From contig JBKBRB010000013.1 in NCBI GenBank assembly GCA_046292465.1, positions 5,265-69,264 of the forward strand: a stretch of 64,000 nt of DNA, read 5' to 3'. This DNA is from JANWWM01 sp046292465 (lineage in GTDB: Bacteria; Bacteroidota; Chlorobiia; Chlorobiales; Thermochlorobacteraceae). The position numbers and the translations under genes are program-made. The stretch's first letter is position 1; every line of letters starts with the position of its first letter. Below are positions 15,951 through 23,540 of the stretch, piece by piece. Below the pieces are notes generated by a model, which saw nothing but the letters and a program-made list of their open reading frames with translations, did no database searches and was not told the DNA's origin.

Positions 15951-17024
15951 TTAATTTTCGGACGAAGATTTCTCTTGTGAAGGGACTTCGTTTGCAGGAG
16001 GGATATAGCCGGTTCGGCGATATTCTTCTTGGTCGAGCTCGATTTGAAGCGAGATACGGTGAGAATTGCCGATTTGGTCTGCACTATCAAATTTGGCGAA
16101 GGCGTAATCGATGTTGAGTTTGGAAAGTTTCACACCTGCGCCGAGCGTCAGGCGTCCGATATCGTCCATTCCCAGACGCAAGGCAACGACTTCCTTGTAG
16201 GAATACTCTGCGCCGCCCCGAAAGTTGAAGCTCATGTTTCCGACATTAAAATTCGCCGCGCTTTTTCGTCCTTCGAAGCGCACATCGGTATCGGCACCGA
16301 ACGTCACTCGTCCGTTCAGCACATCGAGCAAGTAGCCCGCGCCGAGTTTTGCAGTTGGCGCGATGAGTTCGTTTCGCCCGGTCGACCACGAGACGAGCGT
16401 TGTCGTTACATCTTGAACCGACGCACCAAGCAAAATGCCTTGCGAGGTTTGGTAAATCATACCGACATCGAAGCCAATGCCTTTGGCTGAAGCAAACGAA
16501 CCGATATTGCGATAAATGACTTTGGCATTGATGCCGTAGGAAAAATTTTTCGTAGATGCCGCCGCGTAAGAAACCATCACGGCGTAATCGGCAGCGTTGA
16601 AGCGCGAGATGAGCATATCGACGCCCAAACGTTTGGCATCGTCAGTGAAATCGTTTCGGCTGTTGTCCCAAACGGCGCGCGTATCGGGCACATCGGCAAC
16701 GCCCAAGCGGACGATGGAAACGCCGAACGATTTATTGGTTTGAAATGGAATTGCGACCGCCGCATAATCATAACCGACAATGCCGCCGAAGTTTTCAGCG
16801 TGCATGAAGGTGAGTTGCGGATAATTGATGGCGGCAAGTCCAGCCGGATTCCAATAGCCCGATGTTACACCATTGGTTAGCGCAACGGCCGCACCACCCA
16901 TTCCAAGTTGGCGTCCACCAACGCCGAGCGCCAAAAACTCACCTGCGTATTTGCCAATGACAGTTTGTGCTGTTGCTACTTCGCACAGCATCAGAGAAAC
17001 ACAAGCAATAAGAACTGACCGCAT
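15951..17024 (-). CDS. PorV/PorQ-like outer membrane protein
   Basis: Outer-membrane beta-barrel of the UPF0164/PorV family. In type IX secretion PorV shuttles cargo from the translocon to the cell surface; PorQ-like relatives are also found. 357 residues with signal peptide MRSVLIACVSLMLCEVATAQ. After it comes the family opening GEFLALGVGGRQLGMGGAAVALTNGVTSGYWNPAGLA, then alternating beta strands. The C terminus (KSSSEN after a Pro-rich stretch) goes beyond the last strand. The window also has a protein with a type IX sorting domain, so a secretion role is reasonable. Confidence 0.82.
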   Translation of the reverse strand: MRSVLIACVSLMLCEVATAQTVIGKYAGEFLALGVGGRQLGMGGAAVALTNGVTSGYWNPAGLAAINYPQLTFMHAENFGGIVGYDYAAVAIPFQTNKSFGVSIVRLGVADVPDTRAVWDNSRNDFTDDAKRLGVDMLISRFNAADYAVMVSYAAASTKNFSYGINAKVIYRNIGSFASAKGIGFDVGMIYQTSQGILLGASVQDVTTTLVSWSTGRNELIAPTAKLGAGYLLDVLNGRVTFGADTDVRFEGRKSAANFNVGNMSFNFRGGAEYSYKEVVALRLGMDDIGRLTLGAGVKLSKLNIDYAFAKFDSADQIGNSHRISLQIELDQEEYRRTGYIPPANEVPSQEKSSSEN

Positions 17025-17206
17025 GATAATAAGGAAGTAAAAATGATTGGGCTATTGTTTTGTCTCTCGATTTAAGTTTTTTCATCTTGAAAACAAAGCC
17101 CCAAGTTCAGGATATTTCTCGCATGGTGCATAGCGCATTTTTGAAAGCGCAATCAACTTCGTGTATATTCCTTCAAGACTTAAAGCAACTCACTCGCCTG
17201 AACTCA

Positions 17207-19231
17207 ATGTATGAAACGCTTGATAAAATCCATTTGATTGATTGCGTCGGGCTTAGCGCCAGCATTACGCAGCGTGCGCTTATTTCGATGGGTTATGCTT
17301 TTGACTACCACCGATTCAACAAAGATTGGGAGTCGCTCAGGTCTTCGATGTCAGGCGTGCTTACCCCCGTCAATATCGCTTTATTGGTTGACGTTTCGCT
17401 GTTGCATCGTGCCAAAACCATAGTTCCGAAGATTCTTCATCACTCTATGGCGATTGTGGGCGTTGGTTCATCTGCCGACATTGAGGAGATGGGCGGCATT
17501 GATAAAATCATTGAGACCTTTGAAGTAACCGATATTCTCGAAAGCCCAATTAGCGCCACAGGCTTTAGCATGCTTCTTTATCGGCTTGCCAATTTATTTC
17601 ACCATCAGACACGCTTTTCGCTTTTGCAACGCGAGCTTACTGAATCGCAAAACGAACTGCAAAAAATTAGCGACATCGGCGCTGCGCTTTCAAGCGAGGA
17701 AGATACTGAAACGCTTCTCGATCTTATCCTGACTTCTGCAATGGAAATCACAGGGGCTGATGCAGGAAGCCTTTACTTTGTCGAGACAAAGCCCGGCGCT
17801 GAATATAACCGAAACGATTACCTTGCCGATAAGCAACTGCGGTTTCGCTATGCTAAAAACTTCAGCCGTGAAACCAAGTTGCAAGGCTTCGTGATGCCGA
17901 TTACCCCGCAGAGCATTGTCGGCTATGTTACGATTTCACGACAGCCGCTCATACTTCCTGATGTGTATTTCCTGCCTGAGGGCGTGCCATTCAAATTCGG
18001 CGGCAGGCAGTCCGACGCCGAGTTGAACTATCGCACGAAATCCATGCTCACCGTCCCGATGCTCAACCGCGACCGTGAGCCGATTGGCGTCATTCAATTG
18101 ATAAATAAGAAAAAAGACTTCCGCATCATCTTGCCCGAAGTCGAGCTTTGGGATCATCTTGTTTTGCCTTTCACACATCGCGACGAACTTTTCGTCTACT
18201 CACTTGCTTCACAAGCCGGTATCGCATACGAAAATCGCCTGCTTTACGACAGCATTAAAGCACTTTTTGAAGGTTTCATTCGCGCCTCCGTTACTGCCAT
18301 CGAAGCGCGAGACCCCACGACGAGCGGACACTCCGAGCGCGTGGCAACCTTGACTGTCGGACTTGCCGAAACTGTCGACCGACTCGATAGCGGCGTCTTC
18401 CGTGAGGTTCGCTTCACCAAGCAAGATATTCAAGAAATCAAATACGCCTCGCTCTTGCACGACTTCGGCAAAATCGGCGTGCGCGAACCGGTGCTCGTCA
18501 AAGCCAAAAAACTTTACGACCACGAACTGCAAGAGATTAAAAATCGCTACAAAATCCTGCGCAAAGCCCTTGAACTCAAATACACCAAGCGCAAAGTAGA
18601 CTACTTGCTCGAAAAATCGCGCGAAGAAGCCTTGCCGCTCATCGAAGCCCTAGATAGAGAAGTTGCTGAAAAACTGCTCGAGCTTGATGACTATCTGCGC
18701 TTCATCTTGCAGACCAACGAGCCGACCGTGTTGAAAAGCGAAGGCTTCGACAAACTTGCAGAAATCAAATCGAAAGTTTTAATCGTTAGCGAGGACGAAG
18801 TTTATCCTTACCTAACCGAGACCGAAGCCTGTCGACTCTCGATTCCAAAAGGCAGTTTGGACGAACAAGAGCGTGAAGAAATCAATTCGCACGTGACGCA
18901 TACCTACAACTTTCTCAAACAAATCCCTTGGACGCGCGACTTGCGCAATGTGCCGATTATCGCCTACTCACATCACGAAAAAATTGACGGAAGTGGCTAC
19001 CCACGCAAAATTGGACTGCCCGAAATCCCCATCCAATCGCGCATGATGACCATCGCCGATATTTACGACGCACTCACCGCACAAGACCGCCCCTATAAAA
19101 AAGCCGTTTCTGTCGAGCGCGCCCTCGAGATTCTTCAACTCGAAGTCAAAGACCATCACATCGACCACGACCTTTTCAAAGTGTTCGTAGATGCTCGCAT
19201 TTACGACGCCGTGCGCCAAACCGAAGCATAA
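17207..19231 (+). CDS. GAF and HD-GYP domain protein, probable c-di-GMP phosphodiesterase
   Basis: Likely hydrolyses cyclic di-GMP in response to a signal sensed by the GAF domain. 674 residues from ATG 17207; the frame reaches back to 17060, but the extra part has no domain and would take up most of the intergenic space to porV. Order: receiver-like N-terminal region, GAF (about residues 165-345, with ADAGSLYFVE and VPMLNRDREPIGVIQLINK), a linker, then HD-GYP. Metal and signature residues are visible: HSER (near 18329), HDFGKIG, HHEKIDGSGYP and DIYDALTAQDRPYK. A long charged helical insertion (about 140 residues) separates the HD motif from HHE...GYP. Diverges from the porV-like gene. Confidence 0.85.
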   Translation: MYETLDKIHLIDCVGLSASITQRALISMGYAFDYHRFNKDWESLRSSMSGVLTPVNIALLVDVSLLHRAKTIVPKILHHSMAIVGVGSSADIEEMGGIDKIIETFEVTDILESPISATGFSMLLYRLANLFHHQTRFSLLQRELTESQNELQKISDIGAALSSEEDTETLLDLILTSAMEITGADAGSLYFVETKPGAEYNRNDYLADKQLRFRYAKNFSRETKLQGFVMPITPQSIVGYVTISRQPLILPDVYFLPEGVPFKFGGRQSDAELNYRTKSMLTVPMLNRDREPIGVIQLINKKKDFRIILPEVELWDHLVLPFTHRDELFVYSLASQAGIAYENRLLYDSIKALFEGFIRASVTAIEARDPTTSGHSERVATLTVGLAETVDRLDSGVFREVRFTKQDIQEIKYASLLHDFGKIGVREPVLVKAKKLYDHELQEIKNRYKILRKALELKYTKRKVDYLLEKSREEALPLIEALDREVAEKLLELDDYLRFILQTNEPTVLKSEGFDKLAEIKSKVLIVSEDEVYPYLTETEACRLSIPKGSLDEQEREEINSHVTHTYNFLKQIPWTRDLRNVPIIAYSHHEKIDGSGYPRKIGLPEIPIQSRMMTIADIYDALTAQDRPYKKAVSVERALEILQLEVKDHHIDHDLFKVFVDARIYDAVRQTEA

Positions 19232-19356
19232 CCTTCTCTTTTTTCAACTCTTTATCTTCTACTTCGCTCAATCTGAACTTTCTCAGTCTCATCTGCTCAA
19301 TCCGTTCGGTGTTTCTCTTTTTATCATCTTTCGTCGTCAGATTTTCAATCAATTAG
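19232..19356. other. Intergenic sequence before amtB leader
   Basis: Pyrimidine-rich stretch behind the HD-GYP gene; nothing recognised. No hairpin with a T run was found here for the upstream gene. Confidence 0.5.
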
Positions 19357-19421
19357 CCTAAAAAATTTAGGAAAATTTGCATGAAACCTTTTTTAGTTAT
19401 ACTTTTGAACAATTTTCCTAA
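19357..19421 (+). promoter_or_regulatory. Palindrome cluster upstream of the ammonium transporter
   Basis: CCTAAA-AAA-TTTAGG (19357-19371) is a perfect interrupted palindrome. It overlaps the left arm of a second inverted repeat, TTAGGAAAATT (19367-19377) with AATTTTCCTAA (19411-19421). The core CCTAA recurs in the leader: AGCCTAATTTT at about 19447 and GCCTAACATG at the start codon. Such clustering suggests a regulator binding site controlling amtB, but no known nitrogen regulator consensus is matched. Confidence 0.5.
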
Positions 19422-19467
19422 CAAAACAACATTTTTATTTCAATCAGCCTAATTTTTTCTGCCTAAC

Positions 19468-21036
19468 ATGATGAAAATCAAATTACTGCTTTACGCAATG
19501 TTTCTTTTCGTCCCCCTCGCTACTGCACAAGAAGTCGCCCAAACACCTGCACCGACAACGGCAGAAGTTGCAACAACTGCTGTTGCAAGCACACCGAGCG
19601 CAGAGTCGTTGATGTCAGCTTATAGCGATTTGCGCGTTGGGTTGGATACGGTTTGGGTGCTCCTTGCCGCAATGCTCGTATTTTTTATGAACGCAGGCTT
19701 TGCATTAGTTGAAAGCGGATTGACACGCGCCAAGAACACGGTGAATATCCTCGCGAAAAATTTCATCGTGTTTGCGGCGACATCGGTTTCATTTTGGGTT
19801 CTCGGTTGGGGCTTGATGTTTGGCGATGGCAACGCATGGCTCGGCTTGAAAGGCTTATGGTTCGTGGGTGGCGCAGACAACTCGCCCGCGCTCGGCAGCG
19901 ATTACAGTTCCGCCAATCCATTTTCTACAACGGTTTATGAAGGCGATTACTCGGCGATTAACTGGTCGCCTGTTCCGCTATGGGCAAAGTTTTTCTTCCA
20001 ACTTGTGTTTGCAGGCACAGCGGCGACAATCGTATCGGGAGCGATTGCAGAGCGCATTAAGTTCGGTTCGTTCCTTGTGTTCAGTTTCATCTTGGTTGCG
20101 CTGATTTATCCGATTTCAGGACACTGGATTTGGGGCGGCGGCATTTTAGGCATGACGCCCGAAGAAGGCGGATTCTTTGGCAACTTCCGCGACTTTGCAG
20201 GCTCGACGGTCGTTCACTCGGTCGGGGGCTGGGCGGCACTTGCGGGCATTATCGTTCTCGGTCCGCGCATCGGCAAATACAAAGACGGCAAGGTGAATCA
20301 AATTCCGGGTCATAATATGACTTCTGCCGCGCTGGGCGTGTTTATTCTTTGGCTCGGTTGGTTCGGCTTCAATCCGGGTTCAACGATGGCGGCAGGCAAC
20401 GGCTCGGCGATTGCACACATTGTCGTCAATACGAACATCGCCGCCGCAACGGGTTCGCTCGGCGCGCTCTTGATGGCACTCATCATTAATAAGAAGTTCG
20501 AGTTCACGATGATTCTGAACGGATGCTTGGCGGGTCTGGTCGCAATTACGGCACCGTGCGCATTTGTTTCAATCAGCTCGGGCGCAATCATTGGCTTAAT
20601 TGCGGGCGTGCTTGTGGTGCTGGCAACTTTTGCAATGGATAAGTTCCAATTAGATGACCCTGTCGGCGCAGTGCCCGTTCACCTCATCAACGGCATTTGG
20701 GGCACGCTCGCGCTCGGCTTGTTCTACAATGTCGATATTGCCAAATCGGTTGCCGCACTCGACACAGGGCTTTCCCCAATGGCTCAAACCGTTCAACAAC
20801 TCAAAGGCATTTTGCTTGTCGGCGTTTTCGCCTTCGTGATTTCTTTTGCGATTTGGTATGTGCTTAAACTCGTGGTGGGGATTCGTGTTTCTGCTGACGA
20901 AGAGCAAGAAGGACTCGATATTGGCGAACACGGCAACCTTGCCTATCCCGACTTCCAAATCGAGTATCATAAACTCGTCGGAAACAAAATTGTTGATGAT
21001 AAAGTCAGCGCGAACGGCGAAGGCATGAAGGCGTAA
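19468..21036 (+). CDS. amtB: Ammonium transporter (Amt family) with signal peptide
   Basis: Trimeric membrane channel for ammonium uptake. 522 residues, longer than the usual 400-450 because of an N-terminal signal peptide (MMKIKLLLYAMFLFVPLATAQ) and a Thr/Ala/Pro-rich linker of about 35 residues before the first helix. Conserved parts: FMNAGFALVESGLTRAKNTVNIL, the first pore histidine in GSTVVHSVGGWAALAG, FGFNPGSTMAAG, and the second pore histidine in VPVHLINGIWGTLALGLF. The C-terminal tail (DEEQEGLDIGEHGNLAYPDF) is the segment that contacts PII proteins in homologues. No glnB/glnK gene is next to it. A palindrome cluster lies upstream. Confidence 0.95.
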   Translation: MMKIKLLLYAMFLFVPLATAQEVAQTPAPTTAEVATTAVASTPSAESLMSAYSDLRVGLDTVWVLLAAMLVFFMNAGFALVESGLTRAKNTVNILAKNFIVFAATSVSFWVLGWGLMFGDGNAWLGLKGLWFVGGADNSPALGSDYSSANPFSTTVYEGDYSAINWSPVPLWAKFFFQLVFAGTAATIVSGAIAERIKFGSFLVFSFILVALIYPISGHWIWGGGILGMTPEEGGFFGNFRDFAGSTVVHSVGGWAALAGIIVLGPRIGKYKDGKVNQIPGHNMTSAALGVFILWLGWFGFNPGSTMAAGNGSAIAHIVVNTNIAAATGSLGALLMALIINKKFEFTMILNGCLAGLVAITAPCAFVSISSGAIIGLIAGVLVVLATFAMDKFQLDDPVGAVPVHLINGIWGTLALGLFYNVDIAKSVAALDTGLSPMAQTVQQLKGILLVGVFAFVISFAIWYVLKLVVGIRVSADEEQEGLDIGEHGNLAYPDFQIEYHKLVGNKIVDDKVSANGEGMKA

Positions 21037-21096
21037 CTTCTTTTCGGAAAAAGATTTTGGAATTTCCAAAAAATCGTCGAACTTTCCTGATGTTAT

Positions 21097-21137
21097 GAGC
21101 CTAACGATTTCTTAATCTGTTCAGACGAGTTAGGCTC
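21097..21137 (+). promoter_or_regulatory. GAGCCTAAC hairpin downstream of amtB
   Basis: Perfect 9-bp inverted repeat GAGCCTAAC (21097-21105) and GTTAGGCTC (21129-21137) with a 23-base loop, followed by only three T. It carries the same CCTAA core as the amtB leader. Could be a weak terminator, a 3' stabiliser or another binding site. Confidence 0.4.
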
Positions 21138-21212
21138 TTTCATCAACATTACCTTAAAAACGCTTATCGAAACAGAGTTTAATGTGTGAGAAAAAGCCCC
21201 TACTACCTGAGC

Positions 21213-21243
21213 AACCTCTTGTGAGCCCTACAAGAGGTTTTTT
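21213..21243 (+). terminator. Rho-independent terminator after amtB
   Basis: AACCTCTTGT (21213-21222), 7-base loop, ACAAGAGGTT (21230-21239), continuing into a run of six T (21238-21243). It lies about 180 bases behind amtB and 36 bases before ispE, separating the two transcripts. Confidence 0.85.
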
Positions 21244-21278
21244 GTTCTTATCTTCGGCGTACTATTTCTTTCAAAACC

Positions 21279-22166
21279 ATGCTCGATATTCGCAAAGCCT
21301 TTGCCAAAATCAATCTCGCGCTCTACATCACCGATAAACTTCCTAATGGTTATCACTTGATAGAAACGATTTTCGCGCCGATTGCATGGCACGATACGCT
21401 TACCTTTTCGCCTGCCCCAACGATTGAACTGACTTGCTCACTTTCATCGCTTCCGACGGATTCAAGCAACCTTTGCGTCAAAGCGGCAAAACTGCTTCAA
21501 GAAGCCTACGCGGTTCAAACGGGGATTCACATTCACCTCGAAAAATCAATTCCTTTCGGAGCAGGGTTGGGCGGCGGCTCAAGCGACGCGGCAACCGTGC
21601 TTTTGTATCTCAACCGATATTGGCAACTCAATTTGCCCATAGATAAACTTGCAGAACTTGCCTTAAAACTCGGTGCCGATGTGCCGTATTTTCTTTCAAC
21701 CAACGCGCTGGCATTTGCCGAAGGCATTGGCGAAAAACTCACCGACTTGCACTGCACATTTCCGTATTCGCTTGTCGTGGTGTTTCCAAACGAGATAGTC
21801 TCAACGGTATGGGCATATAAAAACTTGCGTCTGTCGTTTCCGCGAAAAGCTCCGAACTGCCGCAGTGCCTTGAAAAAATTGATAGAAACAGGCAATAAAG
21901 AATTTTTGAATGTGTTTGAAAACGATTTTGAACCGCTCGTTGAATCGGCGTTTCCAATTGTCAGTTCGCTCAAAGAGTGGTTGGTCGCACAAGGCGCAAT
22001 GAAGGCAATGATGTCGGGAAGCGGCTCGGCAGTCTTTGGCATTTTTGAAGACAACGCATGTGCCAAAGCCTGTCGTGATTTTTTCTCCAAACAGTTTCCG
22101 ACTTTTCTGACTTGCTACACGCCGCCTCATTTTGAAATGACAAACCCCGATTTCGTATCTTCCTAA
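21279..22166 (+). CDS. ispE: 4-diphosphocytidyl-2-C-methyl-D-erythritol kinase
   Basis: Fourth step of the MEP isoprenoid pathway: ATP-dependent phosphorylation of CDP-methylerythritol. GHMP kinase fold, 295 residues, normal length. Motifs: FAKINLALYI at the N terminus, the ATP loop PFGAGLGGGSSDAATVL, and the C-terminal MSGSGSAVFGIF. Followed after 13 bp by the GGGPS gene, so both are probably cotranscribed and both serve isoprenoid metabolism. Confidence 0.95.
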   Translation: MLDIRKAFAKINLALYITDKLPNGYHLIETIFAPIAWHDTLTFSPAPTIELTCSLSSLPTDSSNLCVKAAKLLQEAYAVQTGIHIHLEKSIPFGAGLGGGSSDAATVLLYLNRYWQLNLPIDKLAELALKLGADVPYFLSTNALAFAEGIGEKLTDLHCTFPYSLVVVFPNEIVSTVWAYKNLRLSFPRKAPNCRSALKKLIETGNKEFLNVFENDFEPLVESAFPIVSSLKEWLVAQGAMKAMMSGSGSAVFGIFEDNACAKACRDFFSKQFPTFLTCYTPPHFEMTNPDFVSS

Positions 22167-22179
22167 AAACTTTCTATCA

Positions 22180-22968
22180 ATGTCTGTCCAAACAACACTC
22201 AACAAACTGCTCGCTTCTTTTCCCGCCAATTTTTTGGAAAAGCGCGCGGGATTTTTGCTGTTGATTGACCCTGACAAATATGATGAGCCGACGCTTCTCA
22301 AACTTGTAGAAGACGCCACTGCCTTCGGTGCAACGGCGATTCTCATCGGCGGAAGCACGATGATTTCAAATCGATTGGACGAATATATCCGACATATCAA
22401 ATCTGTTTCGCCTTTGCCTGTGATTATTTTTCCTGGAAGCGTGGTGCAGGTTTCGCGCGAAGCCGATGCGATTTTATATCTCTCGCTTGTGAGCGGTCGC
22501 AACCCTGAATACTTGATTGGGCATCATGTGATTGCTGCGCCGCTGATTCAGCAACTTGAGCTCGAACCGATTTCAACGGCGTATCTTTTAATTGAATCGG
22601 GGAGAAAAACGGCAGTGGAATTTATGTCGAATTCGTCGCCGATTCCGCGCCACAAGCCTGAAATTGCAGCAGCGCATGCCTTAGCGGCAGAATATCTCGG
22701 CATGAAACTCGTTTATCTCGAAGCCGGAAGCGGTGCCGATTACAGCGTGCCTGAAGAGATGATTTCAATGGTTTCAAAAACAATTTCTGTTCCGCTCATT
22801 GTGGGTGGCGGACTTCGCACGCCTGACGAAGTGCATCGTAAAGTGATAGCCGGTGCGAACTTCGTCGTCGTCGGCAATGCGTTTGAACATCGGCACGATA
22901 AAATCTATCTGCAAGAAATGATTGCCGCAACCAGCCTTTCTCGCAAAATTCAAAGCGTGCCGCGCTAA
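22180..22968 (+). CDS. Geranylgeranylglyceryl phosphate synthase family protein (GGGPS group II / PcrB-like)
   Basis: Joins a polyprenyl diphosphate to sn-glycerol-1-phosphate; the archaeal ether-lipid reaction, with bacterial members in Firmicutes, Bacteroidetes and Chlorobi. TIM barrel, 262 residues. Visible: FLLLIDPDKYDEPTLLKLVE at the N terminus, ILIGGSTMI, IIFPGSVVQVSREADAILYLSLVSGRNPEYLIGHH, EAGSGADYSVPEEM and the phosphate-binding IVGGGLRTPDE. Prenyl length and the final lipid product cannot be read from sequence. Its stop overlaps the stop of the next gene, on the other strand, by three bases. Confidence 0.92.
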   Translation: MSVQTTLNKLLASFPANFLEKRAGFLLLIDPDKYDEPTLLKLVEDATAFGATAILIGGSTMISNRLDEYIRHIKSVSPLPVIIFPGSVVQVSREADAILYLSLVSGRNPEYLIGHHVIAAPLIQQLELEPISTAYLLIESGRKTAVEFMSNSSPIPRHKPEIAAAHALAAEYLGMKLVYLEAGSGADYSVPEEMISMVSKTISVPLIVGGGLRTPDEVHRKVIAGANFVVVGNAFEHRHDKIYLQEMIAATSLSRKIQSVPR

Positions 22969-23399
22969 GATTTCTCTTCGCTCGGCTTGTAGCTTTCTCG
23001 GTCGTATTCCATCATTTTCTCGACGGCGTCATACTCGACGACAAATTGAATGACCATCGTGCGCACACTTTCAAAGTCCGGTTCTACATCTTTGAAGTTC
23101 TTGCAACTAAATCGCTGATGCTCGCAGTAGGTTTCTAAAAAGTATCCGATGTATTCTTCCTCTGTTTCGTCCTCTTTGATGCGAATGGCTTTCCGCATTT
23201 CCAGCGCGTAGGAGAGCAGATACTTGTTGTTGTGGTCAAAGACGGCAAAAGCGTAGAGAACGGGCGGCTCATCGATGTGGTTTTGGCGCAGTTCATCAAA
23301 ATCGACGGGGCACACGTAACAATCGATGAAATACTTCGGCGTTTCAATCTCTTCGGTTTTGACGAGGCGAGCCCAGCGCGGCGAGAGTTGTGCGTTCAT
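22965..23399 (-). CDS. Conserved-looking hypothetical protein
   Basis: 144 residues from ATG 23399. The frame reaches back to 23510, but that part is Lys-rich without structure and would fill the space to the divergent subtilase gene. Acidic, soluble, no signal peptide or membrane helix. Features: CYVCPVDFDELRQNHIDEPP, EEEYIGYFLETYCEHQRFSCKNF and a helical acidic C terminus. Five cysteines. Family not recognised. Confidence 0.6.
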   Translation of the reverse strand: MNAQLSPRWARLVKTEEIETPKYFIDCYVCPVDFDELRQNHIDEPPVLYAFAVFDHNNKYLLSYALEMRKAIRIKEDETEEEYIGYFLETYCEHQRFSCKNFKDVEPDFESVRTMVIQFVVEYDAVEKMMEYDRESYKPSEEKS

Positions 23400-23540
23400 A
23401 AATGTGCTTTTGAGTTTACTTTGAGCAGGCAAAAATAGCAAAACCTTTTTTCTCTTTTCGTCTTGAACTGATGCTAAAAAAACATTAGCTTCCGCTTTTC
23501 TTTTTTTCAACTACTTCAACCTGCTTATTGTGTCCGAGCG

